This document shows positions 12,796 through 25,640 of a DNA stretch of 64,000 bases, one piece after another; position 1 is the stretch's first letter; each line of letters starts with the position of its first letter. The DNA lies in the NCBI GenBank assembly GCA_030737835.1, contig CM060854.1, positions 11,465,272 through 11,529,271 on the forward strand. Reading direction: 5' to 3'. This DNA comes from Acorus gramineus. Taxonomy: Eukaryota > Streptophyta > Magnoliopsida > Acorales > Acoraceae. The notes below the pieces were generated by a model. That model did not search any database and was not told the origin of the DNA. It worked only from the letters and a program-made list of their open reading frames with translations. The translations under genes and the position numbers were made by a program.

Positions 12796-15700
12796 ATGGC
12801 CTGTAAATCAGTGGTTATTGGTATATTCTTTTTAGTTTTTTTTGTGTTTTGCAATGTTGGAGTCAATGGAAGAAGGATGACTCTATCAAAAGAAGAAGAC
12901 ATTGATATTGAGAGAAAACTCCGCATCTTGAACAAACCTTCTCTCAAAACTTTACAGGTATATTAGTATATAACTATGTCATTTATATATATTTATTTTA
13001 TTTTATTGTCTTTGAATTTTGTCTCGGTGACTATCATTTCACTAAAAATTTTTATGAATGTGATGACTGAGTAACAAATTTGTTACTTTCAGTATAGCTG
13101 AATTAGAAAGAGAGATATGTTTCAAAAGAAAAAAGCATGCAATTATTGTGGTTAATTTGCTAATAATCAATGTTGTATATCAGATTGATGGTATTACATT
13201 CGATTGTATTGAGATACACAAACAACCTGGTTTGAATCACCCATTGCTCATCAATCATACCATCCAGGTATGTTCCACACTCTCCATTGTTATTTTTTAT
13301 GCAGTAACTAATTTTTTTCTATTAATAGAAAATATTAGATGTTTTCATCTGTCAATTATATGCCATACATATGGCATATATAAAATTATTATTGACATAT
13401 ATAAAATGGCGTTGTTACACCCAGATCCATTTTCAACCCCAATTATAGCCCTATATGTGTCGATAGATTTCTATCGACGAATATGTTCAAATTAACAAGA
13501 CAAATGCTTTGAAAGAATTTTTTTACATTTTCTATAAATGCATCCATGCAATTCATTGGAGTATATGTTTCATTTTTTACAAAATCATTTACCTCATTAG
13601 ATGAGGTATACTATTTTAAAAAAAATTGAAACAAGTGTAAAGTGGAATTGAGGCTAGAAATGGGGCTAGATGTACCATCATTCTATTTAAAGCTAACAGT
13701 GTCATCATATATAACTAATCGATCTCATGACGAGCCAGTAGTGGGTAGATGCCCTATCTACCCCACGCTCGACATGCGGACAGTTCTATCGTCTTTATTT
13801 TTCATTTTTTTTCATGTTTCTCCATTTCTCTCATTCCCCATCCATATCTATATTAATATTTTTTTAATGAAAGTGATTGGTGTCTTGTGTCTACTGTTTT
13901 TCAAAAAAAAAAAAAAATTCTTATCATTTTATGCTTTTGTTGTTTTAATTATAATTAAAAACAAAGGTATTCTTATAAAAAAAATGTAAGAAGCAAATAA
14001 CTAACTTATTTTATATTGTCTTACGCATTTCGCAAAACCTATTATTCTATTATTAATCTATTTGTTCATGCAATTGTGGAATACAAATACACATGTTTCT
14101 GCAATTGTTAATGTGATTTATTTTTAGGAAAAATACTAAAAAAAGTCTACTAAAATAAGAAATACCCAAAATGGCCTCTTTTAAGAATTCAACAAAAAAA
14201 ATATCAATAAATTCATATGACCTTGTCTTTTATAATTTTTAAAATCTCATAACCAATAAAAACTCAAATGACCTTGTCTTTTATAATTTTTAAAATCTCT
14301 TTAACTATATTTAAAACTTTTTGCATAATCATCTAATTGGAGAATAATATCAATATAATAAATAATTTTTATTTGAGAGTGATTTTATATTTTTTTCAAA
14401 TTTCTAAGTATGCTATAAAAATGTTAATATCGTCAAAATTGTCATTCTTAAATTTACAAATAAACTTATGGTCTTCTCCTAACTTTTTAAAGTTTTTTTC
14501 AATTTTTTTCTGTTATTTATATATCATATAAATTTCTTCCATTAGGATTTTTTTGTATTTTATTAAACATGCATAAGAGCCTCATAAGATTTTATAAAAT
14601 TTTAAATTTTCTAAAAAATATGTTATAATGAAAAAGTTTAATTTTTACAATTAAATATTAATGGTTTATTTAGATATACAAAAGTAATAATAAAATAATA
14701 AAGTATTTTATTATTTATTAATGTTCTTTAATTGGGGTAATAAATAATTAAATATGTGTAATGATGTTTAAATAGTGGATAACATAAGGATAGTTAAGTC
14801 ATTTGACTTTCTAAAATTGTAAAAGAAAATTTTTTTAGGTAGAATTTTAAAAAATGGTTGATTTAGGTATTTTCGATACTCGGATTATTATTATCATCAT
14901 TATTATTATTATTTTGCGTTTTCCATTGTTTTTGCTATGTATAAACAAAATATCACATGCATGTATTAGACACAAACTCATTTCAATACTAAATGCATTA
15001 AATGCCATTCATGTGCACGTGTGGCTGTGATATATTATTACCTAAAAATATATTTTCTATGCTGTGGCTTGGAATATATGACTTAGCATAGAAATTAATA
15101 AAAATTAACATAAAATTATGAGCATAATACAATCATGCTCTACTTTCAAATTATCCTTCCAATGGATTAGGATTCAAAGTTATTTTTTTTTTTGGATTTC
15201 ATGCTATGGTAAGTTCTTTAATTGCAATTGCCAATTTAATTTTTTTATATTAGAAAATATATATTCTATTTGATTAGAAATTATGATTCTGATTGTTTAT
15301 GACGCAGATGAGGCCAAGTTCACTTCCAGTCGATACAAACCCCATATCAGCATCATCTACAATGTTATTTGGAGGTGAATTTCAAAGAGAGAGATGTCCA
15401 CCAGGAACAGTTATCATTCGAAGAACGAGAAAACAAAATCTAATAAATTCTAAGCTCTTTTCGACATTTTCAAGTTCTGTCGTGCCCAAAGTACTTCCAC
15501 ATGTTGATCCAACAGATTCACAGCCTGTCAATCATCAGGTAAGTTAATTATACTTTAATTTAAATGTCAATGTTATCAAGACATACCACTATTTTACATG
15601 ATTTTATCCTTTATCTAACACATCAAATTAATGAAACCATAATAATAACAATGGAAAAATAAAATAATGCAAATTCAAATTTTGAAACAAATTTCATTTT

Positions 15701-17935
15701 AATATAAAAAATTTACTTGTAAGATAAGATTTTAGGGTGAATAAGTTAAGAGTCATTTCTTGTTAGTGCTCTCAAATTTTCTCTTTTGATGTCTTGTATG
15801 TGAATGAATAAAGTATTTGTGAGTACTTTGTATACATTATTAAATGTACTCTCATATTTTTGGTTCCATTTTCTTGTTATAGGTACACATTTTTATGTGT
15901 CACTGAATTTGAAATGTTGTGGGAGTTTATATGGTTTCTTAACATAATAATATTATAAGATAATAAGAGAGGAACACTTTATTTTCATAATAATTTATAC
16001 ATGGCATTAACTACAAGACATAAAATGGGCAGAGGTGGGAGCTGCCCAGTTGGGAATTTAATGTGTTTGGGAATTGGGGTATAAGAATGTATGTGTTTGT
16101 ACATACTCCTAATCATTAGTACAATTATTCAACACACAAGAGTCCAGGTACTTCGGCATTGCAATCCATCAAACTACAAGACATAAAAATGAAAAAAAAT
16201 TAAAATGACACCAGTGGAATGCTTCCATAATATTTGATCATTAACATTGATAATCACAATTAATAATTGATTTTGTTTGTATATGTTTTTGATGGTGGAC
16301 ACAAATCTTTTTATTTTTTCAATCTACTAGCTATGGTGTATATTAGATAAAAACATGTTTTGAATATGTCATCTAAGCTTTGTGAACATAAGTTAATATA
16401 ATTACGAGTGACTAGCTTATCACTTTGCACGAATATATTTTAAAAAGATACTATTTTAGTTGAAAAAATATGCATTAGTTATTTTCATTGTACAAAGACA
16501 TATACGTATATCTATTTGGACTGTATTTGGATGTGATATTTAACGTCTTTCTATAATTTAACAAATTTATTCTTTGGAAATTCTTTATAATTATATATTA
16601 TTGTTTTACCTAATATGATTCTAGAGTTAAAAATTTATAAATGCATAGAATTTATTATGTTTATTTTTTTTTCTCCCAATAGACCGCCATAATTCGTATG
16701 GACTCACAAGACTACTATGGGGTGAAAGGAACACTCACTGTGTATGGTGTCCCAGGAATACCAAAGAGTCATGGATCTTCAGCATTTTTAGTCCTTGGAC
16801 GTGGCAGAGATGACCATTTCGCTGCTATTCAAGCTGGATGGGCTGTAAGTTTTAGGGATTTAAATATTAATATTTGTTTAAAAAATATTTGTTTTTATAA
16901 AATTTCTTACCAAGGTGCACAATCCAAATGTTATCGAGAAGTTAGGATCAACTTTTTATTTATTAAAACATATGAAAAAGAATTTTTTTCACAAGGAAAA
17001 GAAAATTCTTATTTTATTTGTTCTTAATTAATTAAAATTTTCAATCATATCTTGATTTTTCCGTTTAGTTATTATTTGTTCATGATTATTATTCAATGAG
17101 TTAACATTTATGTTAATGTTATTAATAAGGTATCGCCGGAAGATTATGGTGATGATCGCACTCACTTTACTATTGTGTGGACTGTAAGTTCCCAAGCTTT
17201 ATGAAATCAATTCTTCGTTCGTTATGATTGATGTAACATAAAATTATAGTTTATTAAATTTGTATAATTTTAATTCTCAGACGGATGGCTTTCAAAAAGA
17301 AGGATGTGTCGATTTATCATGTCCTGGTTTCGTGCAAGTAAACAAACAATATACCCCCGGCTTTGCCTTCCCTCAAGTTTCAGTCTACAATGGAACACAA
17401 ATTACAAAGCAAATTATTATATCCAAGGTAAATAAAATTTATTTTGTAGGAAATTCATGTTCATTGAATATAGTAAAAAAGTTTTTTTCTCATGATATTG
17501 TATAATGTTTTAAATATTTTATTCCACTAAAATATTAATCATTTTATGTGATTTTAGGATAAAAAATCAGGAAATTGGTGGTTGATGATAGGCCCAGACA
17601 AATTACCTATTGGGTACTGGCCTAACTCTCTATTCAAAGATTTAGGATTAGATGAGAGTGCTAAATTAATATCCTTGGGAGGGATAGCTCATGCACCTCG
17701 ATATGAAGCTGGTCCTCCAATGGGAAGTGGTCATTTTCCGGAAGAAGGTTGGAATAAAGCATGTGCAATCACTGGTGTTCAATACCTGGATGCAAGCAAT
17801 AATTTTCGGGACCCTACAGACACTTCTAAGTCTGCTGATAGGGTACTCTGCTACAATGTGGGTAATCCATTCGGTACTGATCAACATGATGGATTGGCAT
17901 TCTTCTTCGGTGGTCCTGGGGGTTGCACTAACTAA
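12796..17935 (+). CDS. neprosin-family (DUF239) secreted protein, 7 exons
   Basis: Join 12796-12957, 13184-13267, 15308-15538, 16683-16844, 17130-17183, 17281-17427, 17558-17935. All introns are GT-AG, every exon is a multiple of three (phase 0 throughout), and the product is 405 aa, normal for the family. Residues 1-25 are a signal peptide (MACKSVVIGIFFLVFFVF then CNVGVNG), followed by the activation-peptide domain (to about 160, including HPLLINHTIQ) and the neprosin domain with GCVDLSCPGFVQVN, GNWWLMIG, IGYWPNSLF, MGSGHFPEEG and FFFGGPGGC. Neprosin is a glutamic endopeptidase cutting after proline. Its two catalytic glutamates normally sit in I-E-x-G-W and W-G-G-E; here I read IQAGW (Q209) and LGGIA (I323), so activity is doubtful. 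Likely apoplastic or vacuolar. Introns 2 (2.0 kb) and 3 (1.1 kb) are long; intron 2 contains AT-rich repeats. Confidence 0.88.
13584..13665 (+). repeat. copy of dispersed AT-rich repeat in neprosin intron 2
   Basis: CTCATTAGATGAGGTATACT followed by ATTTTAAAAAAAATTGAAAC resembles both arms of the inverted repeat at 37548-38036 and a stretch near 25890-25940. Confidence 0.5.
14127..14875. repeat. AT-rich MITE-like repeat in neprosin intron 2
   Basis: The ends are roughly inverted (GGAAAAATACTAAAAAAAG at the left; the reverse complement of the right end reads CGAAAATACCTAAATCAACC). The right part (ATGATGTTTAAATAGTGGAT, then CTTTCTAAAATTGTAAAAGA) matches a segment at about 55080-55200. It also contains a 51-bp direct repeat near 14215-14300 (CTTGTCTTTTATAATTTTTA twice). 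Confidence 0.5.
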
Positions 17936-17962
17936 ATGATGGAAAATTATATTTTACTTTTC

Positions 17963-17968
17963 AATAAA
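17963..17968 (+). promoter_or_regulatory. poly(A) signal of neprosin-like gene
   Basis: AATAAA 28 bp after the stop codon at 17933-17935. Confidence 0.55.
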
Positions 17969-19960
17969 TGAGTTGTTAGAAATTATGTGATTGATTGAAT
18001 AATTTTATTTTACATGAATCAAGGGTTATGAAATACGCAAAAATGAGCATTTTTTTGGATAACAGTATTGTTTTAGGTCATGCAACAAAAGCTTCACCGG
18101 TGCAGGCAGCTTTCATGTTGCTAGCTTATCAAACCAATGCAATTCTTGTTTTATATAGTTTGTTTTGATTGGAGGCAAATTGTGGAGTAACAATATTATA
18201 TATTGTTCCACTTGGATGCAGATGTGTTAATATAAACTTGAATCAATTAAATAATGGTTTCTAAATACCATAATAAATAATAATTGAAACTGACTTTGGA
18301 GGATAAAGACATTTGTGAGAATGAATTTGTTAATCATCTACTTATTAGATTAATATCATCTTCTTTTGCTAAATGCGCTAACTTTAAATCGGCTCAAAAT
18401 GTATAGCATTGTGGTTGGTAACTGTCTAGACCCTCGAAAAATAAAAGGAAAATGTCTGACTCAATCACATTCACCAATCAAAATTTAGACATTACATGTT
18501 TTCATTTTTAATAAAATAGTAAACATTATCAAATGAGGTATATGCTTTGATAAAAAGTACATATCGCTCTATTTCGAATTGAATGAAACCATTTTTTGTA
18601 AGAAAATATTTAATGTGATATATATAACATCTAATAAGTATATACTTCATTGGATTTCTAACGTGGTATATAGGACTGTGTTTTGGACTGAGAAAAAAAC
18701 TGAGTGTAACAGCACTCTAAATAAAATTGTGTCTAGCAGCCCATTGGTTTCCTCTTGTTTTATTTTGTTTCTCTTGACTTGTATAGTTTTGCACATTTTA
18801 GCATTATAGTAATCAAAGAATTTATCAAATAAAAATATTTAAAAATATAAGAAACTAAAAACTAAACTGGGATGATTTTGTGGGTAGAGTATTTAATTTT
18901 ATTGATGGTTGTTTTATTTTGTAGTTTTTACTTTTTATTTGATCTTGAAAGGAGGGTTGTTAGGAGAGTATTTTTTTCCAATTAACGTTTTTGAGGCTTT
19001 TCTTTCAATTTTTTATATCAATTAAAGTATATATTGAAATGCACTACTGTATTTTTTTTAATAACATAAAACAATTTCAACCTAGTATACTATGATAGAG
19101 TCCATATACTATAATAGTGCACTTAGAGTCGTATACGAGATGTAAAATAGACTAAATGATTAACACTTTTAATTTAAAAAGAACAAAAAATTAATAGAAA
19201 ATGAAATGTCCAACCCCTTGTGCAGCTCCATTATTAGTCCACACTGTTTTTCTTTATTCTTTTTAAATTATACACCCTACCATTAAAATACATATTGTTA
19301 TAAATGAAGTATATATTAAGATGCAATACTATAATTTTTTTCTTTGCAAAAATGAAAAAAATAACTCTATAATCCCATACAATGTCATAGTGTATAAAAC
19401 TGTAAAACAAACTAAAAATACCAACGCTCAAAATTAATTAGACGCGCTCAGAAAATAGGATGGGCTTAGAGAACAATTGACCCAAAAAAAAAAAAAAATG
19501 GAGCATGGCAATCACCTATAGGAATAGGAGCGGGCTGAATAAGCCTAACTAGTGAAGTGTGACTCCACGTAAAAGTGCAACTTGGGCATGTTGAACCAGC
19601 TCCAATCCGATTAATGGGTGAGTTTGGATTGAGATTTTTTTACTTGTTGGATTCAACCAACCCAAAAAGAATAGTGCCATAATAAGACACAAAAGATGAA
19701 CCATTCAATTATGCAAGATGAAATCTTAAACATCCAATCCTCAACCATAAACTTAATTTCTCCCCTTTCCCTCTTCATTCCTGACCCTCACTGTCCACTT
19801 CCCAATGCCCCTATATATAGATGGAGATGTTTTTTTTTAGTAGAGGGAGAAAGAAATCCAATTGCCCTTTGTTTTCATGGTCCTATGCACTCCCCCATCA
19901 CAACATATCAACTGACAATTCCCATCCCCGTCTCCCACATCTTCATCAGGTCTCCTACTC
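17969..19960. other. AT-rich spacer with degenerate repeats
   Basis: No gene. Near 18640-18720 is a copy of a dispersed motif (TTTCTAACGTGGTATATAG, then AAAAAACTGAGTGTAACAGC). Two related segments about 281 bp apart begin at 19023 (AAGTATATATTGAAATGCAC) and 19304 (AAGTATATATTAAGATGCAA). Short open frames have no recognisable content. Confidence 0.5.
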
Positions 19961-19963
19961 TTT

Positions 19964-20465
19964 GGCATAGTTTGATAAATGGATAAATTTTTAGAATAAG
20001 TTAACCTAATTTATAGGGATAAAAAAACCACTATTTTTATCCGAATTTGCATATGGTAATATTTTTTATTATTCTCATTTTTTGTGTTTTTATCCTCAAT
20101 CTTGTATTTGGATCAAATATGGGATAACTTTAAATTTTTTTAAAAAATATCAAATCTACCGTTCCTATTAATGGGTCATTAATATTGTTTGGTGGAACAC
20201 ATTCTTTTTTTTTTTTTTTTTTATTTTTTTTGTTGGGAAGGGTAGTTATAAATGTTATCCCAATTTTACAAAATTGGGATTAAAAATTGAGATAAAATAT
20301 GTTATATCTTTTACGCAGAACAAACTATCCCAATTTTTTATCTCAAAATGTGTACAATTGTCCATGCTTTATCTTTTTTTTTTTTTTAATGCCATATGAG
20401 ATAACAAGTAATTTAATCTAATTTTTTCTTTATCCCAGCCCTTTATCCCCAAGCCAAACTAGGCC
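19964..20465. mobile_element. MITE, ~502 bp, PIF/Harbinger-like
   Basis: Left end GGCATAGTTTGATAAATGG; reverse complement of the right end GGCCTAGTTTGGCTTGGGG; both continue with GATAAA-rich sequence. Flanked on both sides by TTT (19961-19963 and 20466-20468), a 3-bp duplication. No coding capacity. The (G)AG/GGCTGGTTTGA ends of the element at 30363 are similar in style. Confidence 0.6.
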
Positions 20466-20607
20466 TTTGAGTCTACACATGCACCAAACACTTTTCATGC
20501 ACATATGTCCATATGTCCATACGGAGGTTCCGCTGGGAGGTCGCGCAGAGGCCAAGTAAAAAGTCATGTATGTAAGTGTAGCACAAACATGCACGAGTTT
20601 TTTTTAT

Positions 20608-21505
20608 GGGATTTTTGTATATATACTCCTATTACATTTTAATTTTGTCAAAATATTCTTGAAAAAATCCACAGTACAAAAATACCCCTAAAAAAACTTT
20701 AAGTGAGTACAACCATGCCCCTGTGATCAAATTCCGTTTGATATAGTTAATATTCTCCGTTTTCATTCCGTTAGATGCGTTAGTGGCGTTCAGATTACCC
20801 GAAGTAAGTTTTATTATTATTTTTCATATATACCCCTCTTAAAACCCATATTTGTATCATTACCATTTTATTTCCACCATTACATAAATGCCTTTGAAAT
20901 TTTAATACGTCGTGCAAATTTGTCCTTGAGGTTAGTGTCTGTGTGAGGATTGGTTATAATATCTTTGTTAGCCACCGTTAATCACATGTAAATAGTCTAA
21001 AAATACCCTCCTCGCTTTCTGTTTGGAGCGTCGAACCATAGTTCCTTCTTCCTTCAATGTTTTTCCCTTCTTCTTTTTGTTTGGATGGTTTAAGTGAAGG
21101 TAAACTAATCATTTTACAGGATAGAATTAAGAATCAAACAATGATTCGGTCTGTGTTCCTAATGGCGACTGACGAAGGGGCAAATTTACACTACTTAATA
21201 AAATTAATGAGGTATATATTTATGTAATGGTGGAAATAAAAGGGATAATTCTGAAAATACAGGTTTTAATAGGGGTATATATGCAAAAAAACCTTTTTTC
21301 AGAATTAGTAAGGGAATATAGGTTAATATACATGTGGAATTAGAATCTTTTAACCATAATTAATTTGGAATTCTTCACGACGTGTGGTGTAGGGGTACGG
21401 TTGCACTCATTTAAATTTTTTTAGTGGTATTTTTACACTGTGAGTTTTTTCAAATGTATTTTGACAAAATTAACATTTAACAAATGTATATATTTAAAAA
21501 TCCCC
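20608..21505. mobile_element. Mutator-type MITE with long imperfect hairpin arms, ~898 bp
   Basis: Left end GGGATTTTTGTATATATAC; reverse complement of the right end GGGGATTTTTAAATATATAC. The arms stay similar for about 120 bp (ATTTTGTCAAAATA, TACCCCTAAAAAAA, GAGTACAACC). A second inner inverted pair matches (TTTTATTTCCACCATTACAT near 20870 and its complement near 21215-21235). Flanks are TTTTTTTAT (20599-20607) and TTTTTCTAT (21506-21514), a 9-bp duplication with one mismatch, as expected for Mutator elements. No transposase. Confidence 0.7.
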
Positions 21506-22287
21506 TTTTTCTATATTACTCACCACTCATATAATTATTTTTTTAATTCAATGAACATTTCACCAGTTCCTTTACAAAAGCAAACGATTCGAGAAGATTT
21601 CCAGAGTGCTCCAGCTTTCTTATTTGTAAGTTTAGATGCGCACACACTTTTTTTTTTTTTCCCTCTGCTACTATATTTGAGGCCATTTTTCTATTTCTTT
21701 ATAATAATTTATTTCATGGCTTTCATGCGTTGATTGCTTCATGTTGTGTAATTTTAATTGATTATATATAGTATTATAGAATCTTATTTTTTGGATACAT
21801 TTCTTTTAAATACATTTGGAATCAACTCTAGTATCACTGTTTGTCTGTGTATTCTATTAAACAAATTGTATTCTTTGCTCTCTTAATGCCTTTTTTGGGT
21901 CGTGTTGATTTTTCCTTTAAAATGAAATTCTTTTGGATCACCTTTAGATTGACTTAAAAGGTTTTCATTAGGAGGATTTCAATGAAATCTTGTTTACCTT
22001 GGACAGCCTTGTACCGTTGGCATTAATGTGATATTGAAAATGAGCAGTTTGCGGTGGTGTTATTTTTCTCTACTGTAAGTGTCACTGATTAGAGTCAATG
22101 GAACATAAAAATGAAATCAACATGATTTTGGCATGATTATACCCTATCATTGCCACTCTAACATTTTTTTTTTAATCTTTAAATCTGATTTTATTTATTT
22201 AAAATAAGAATTTCGTTGACCTGGAAAATTCATTGGTCTACATAGACTGTTTATTTTTAGTAAGTTTTGAGGTTAAATTGTAGAAAA
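21506..22287. other. AT-rich spacer
   Basis: Nothing recognised other than short T-runs. Confidence 0.45.
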
Positions 22288-22309
22288 CACTCTAGAAGAA
22301 AAAGAGCCT

Positions 22310-22600
22310 TTAACTGTCGCTAATGGATACAAAAACCGTCGCTAATGCATTTACTGACGGCCATGCTGAACGTCAGAAATCATCGCTAAATATCTCGTCG
22401 CTAATATTTACACCGACAGCCAAGGCCGTCGCTAATAAGGCAATACAAGGTTACCATCGAACTAACCATAGTTAATTATTGGTAGCATTACCGATGGTCG
22501 TCGGCCGTCTCTAAAAGTCCTGCATAGTTTTATAACATGGTATGATTTGCGGGTTGTGTCATGCCTTTTCCGACGATCGGTGGCCGTCAGTAATGTTATT
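22310..22600. repeat. left subterminal repeats of the CACTA element
   Basis: At least six variants of (C)CGTCGCTAAT or its complement, e.g. CTGTCGCTAATGG, CCGTCGCTAATGC, TCGTCGCTAATAT and CCGTCGCTAATAAGG. In En/Spm such motifs bind the TNPA-type protein. Confidence 0.8.
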
Positions 22601-22819
22601 ATTTTTTTGTTCTTTATTTATTTGCTTATTTTTATCAAAATTTGTACATAAATAGTTCAAAAGTCATTCAACAATCCTTCTCCTAAATATTTTATTCACA
22701 ATCATAATTTAAGAATTCTTGAATTAACTAAAATTTAAATAAAACATCTTCATAATTCAAAATATAACATAACCACTCACAACTCTAATGAAAAACTAAC
22801 TCTCCATAGAAGGTTTTTT

Positions 22820-23990
22820 TCCTTACAGAATCATCTTTGTTTGATCCTCCACTTCCTTGCAACTCTCATCCGACGTCGATTTTCCATAGAGGATTGTAGT
22901 TCATCCCTGTATAAAAAACATTCCATAGCTTGAAATATATTAAATAATGGATAGTGTGTTCACTTTCAAAACAATAGAAAAAATTTGGAATTCAACTAAC
23001 TAATGTATGCCATTCGTAGTCTATAAGCATTCAAGTTATTCTACCACAAAATTTCAGTACATCTACCACAACATAATGAACAATGTTGAATAAATTTAGC
23101 AAAACAATATACATTTAAAAAAAAAGGAATTACAATTACCAAGATAACGTGAGGGGCAATATGTGTTGTATGAAATTCTGCATCTGCTTCGTATTTCTCT
23201 TCATTTCTTCAATTTGATGTTCAAGCTCTCTCTCATCACGCGACTTCTTTTTCTCTTCCTGTAACTTACGTAAGTTATCCATCTGACTACGCATGTCATG
23301 TAATTGAGAGCATACATTTGAATAACAAGCTTGTGATTGATTTGATGACTGTCCAAATTAAGTGGTTGGTGTTGGTCTTAATCCAAATCCACGAACTCAT
23401 CCATGTCGCTATGGCCCCATAACGGTGGTGCATATGTCATCACCCATATTAGAGCTTGACTCATGTGTTAAAGCTAACTCCCTAAAACTTGACTTTATAA
23501 AAAAATAAAAAATATCAAAATTAGTTATAATTTATTATCATTTATAATACTCATATACACATATTGAAATGAGTTCTTTCGTAAGAAACTATACCATAAT
23601 TTCTGCGGAGTGCGGATCTAATGGCAACCCATCTTTTTTTGTATGGGTGATTGCAAAAAGCTCAGCACGTGTAGGTACACTACCCTCCGTCCTCACTTTT
23701 TTGTATTGTCGTACATAAAGTTAGCATATAAATATATTGAAAATTTAAAATAAAACTGACTTGATGTATATCACCTCTTCATCTCTATATTGAGCAAAGC
23801 TTTTTGTTCCCCCGGTATGTCTTGTTTTTTGTTTGTTTCAATTCTGACTATTTTTAGCTGATATTGCCTGCAAAACATGAGATGGCTTATAAAAATTTTC
23901 TTTCAAATTACTTCTCCATTCTTTGTATTTAATAGACATTGATTGTAACCCAACTCTTCCTATCCTCCCCTACATCAAAGGTTTCCTAAA
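22820..23990 (-). pseudogene. TNPA-like CACTA protein (Transposase_24 type), decayed
   Basis: Minus-strand exon pieces, high to low: KYKEWRSNLKENFYKP near 23930-23880; ISAKNSQN then TGGTKSFAQYRDE near 23860-23780; the family hallmark VPTRAELFAITHTKKDG near 23680-23620; a charged coiled coil (LRKLQEEKKKSRDERELEHQ, about 23280-23220); and a short basic end near 22890-22850. The pieces are separated by AT-rich intron-like DNA and by stops. In En/Spm this protein binds the subterminal repeats; here it is probably non-functional. Confidence 0.75.
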
Positions 23991-24139
23991 AAATATGAAC
24001 AAATTTGCATTCTAATGTAATAAGTCAAAATTATATTGAAAAACTAATAGACAAATATGAGCCAAATTTTTTTTTAAGCGGAATTATCTTCCATAATCTT
24101 TCTTTTGTCTCATCAGGTATGTCCGCTCCTTTTAAACAT

Positions 24140-25111
24140 TTAAGGGGAGTTCACTAGTTCTGAACTAAGCGAAGGATATTCTTTGTCAATAGCTTCCCAA
24201 ACCATAGAGTCTGAAGGATGTTTTAAGACTCCGTTTTCTTTACGTTGAATAGCATGCCACCTCATATCCTCAGCTGTTTTTGATGACATAAACAACCTTC
24301 GAAGCCTCGATTTAAGTGGAAAATAGAGCAACGTCCTTGCTTAAATTTTTTTTTTCTTTCATTGATATGGCTGTTGCTTCTTCAGTAGCTTCACATGTAC
24401 CCGATTTATCGTGATGAACCACAAACTATGCATTCATTTGCCTTCTCATTCTCCTTCCAATATAACATACAGTCATTTGGACAAGTATCAATCTTCTGAT
24501 AATCCAGACCAAGCTCTCGGAGAATTTTTTTAGATTCATAATAATTCTTCGGTAATTTTTCACCCTCTGGAAACGCCTTTTATAACAACTCCAATAACAT
24601 GTTAAATGATTTGTTGCTCCACCCATTCAGGCACTTCAAGTGTAACAACTGAAAAAGAAAAAAAAAGCTTCGAAAATGTAGTACAACTTGGGTATAGTTC
24701 GGTCTCGGCATCTTTCAACAACTCGTAAAATTTATGTGCTTCACAATTTGGCTCATTTGAAGTACTCTCATTATATTCATTAACAACTTTGTCTCCTGCA
24801 TCATGTATTCCAAAAGCATCTTGTAGCATTCCTTGCATATCATCTCCCTCATCGGATTCATCACTGCTTTCCTCATTCTGAAATTTCTCACCGTGATAAT
24901 ACCAAGTGGTGTAATTAGGCATTATTCCCTTCCATAATATGTCACCATCAACATCATCTCGTTCCTTACGATATACATTGCGACAATCAAGACACGGACA
25001 TTTAATTTGGTTTTCAAATGATGATCGACTAAATGCAAAATCAAAACATTTGACTACTCACTCGAGATATTCATGACAATTTCTTGGCTTTTGCATCCAA
25101 CTTTTATCCAT
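24140..25111 (-). pseudogene. TNP2-like CACTA transposase, truncated and frameshifted
   Basis: Starts at the ATG at 25111-25109 (MDKSWMQKPRNCHEYLE, the transposase-associated domain), followed by an in-frame stop, then CPCLDCRNVYRKERDD and PNYTTWYYHGE. The TNP2 body continues as FYELLKDAETELYPSCTTFS (about 24740-24680), then in shifted frames to the C-x-W-rich NANEC region (about 24430), and resumes as YFPLKSRLRRLFMSSKTAED (about 24325-24265) and ends at VWEAIDKEYPS. The conserved catalytic middle and C-terminus of TNP2 are missing; the sequence passes directly toward the TNPA-like gene. Confidence 0.85.
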
Positions 25112-25319
25112 TGAAACAAAGTAAAAAATCAAATCAACTAATTCAAATAAAACACCTATTTTTTAGAGAACATAGTAGGGGATCAGATGTCTGCACATAG
25201 TTAGGCCGATCGAGGTGAGGCGGCGGCCGATCGGGCAAGGCAGGGGCAAGCGACAGGGCAATAGTTAAGTTAGGGTTGAAAGAAAAAACAATTGCGGTAA
25301 ATTTTTTCTTAACCCACAC

Positions 25320-25640
25320 TATTAGCGACGGTCGGAACAAGGCCGTCGCTATTGACTATATCAGAGATGGCCTCACCCGTCGGTATTGTAGAAACGGAAT
25401 CACATTGAGTTAACAGAAGCCCTACAGCGACAGTCATAGTTTGACCGTCGGTAATGGTACTTTTTGCGATGTTTCTGGTGTCGCTAATCCACATCCTCAT
25501 ATGGTAGGGTTATTTTGAGAGGTTTTTAGCGATGGCCATTTTATGGCTGTCGGTAATACTCTTCTTAATCATAAAATTCAATTCCCGAATTCATAATAGT
25601 GACGTCGTTTGTGTTGGTCGTCCGTAATAGATATCGCTAA
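25320..25640. repeat. right subterminal repeats of the CACTA element
   Basis: Motifs such as ATTAGCGACGGTC, GCCGTCGCTATTG, ACCGTCGGTAATGG, TGTCGCTAATCC and GCTGTCGGTAATAC in both orientations, mirroring the left-end array. Confidence 0.8.
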
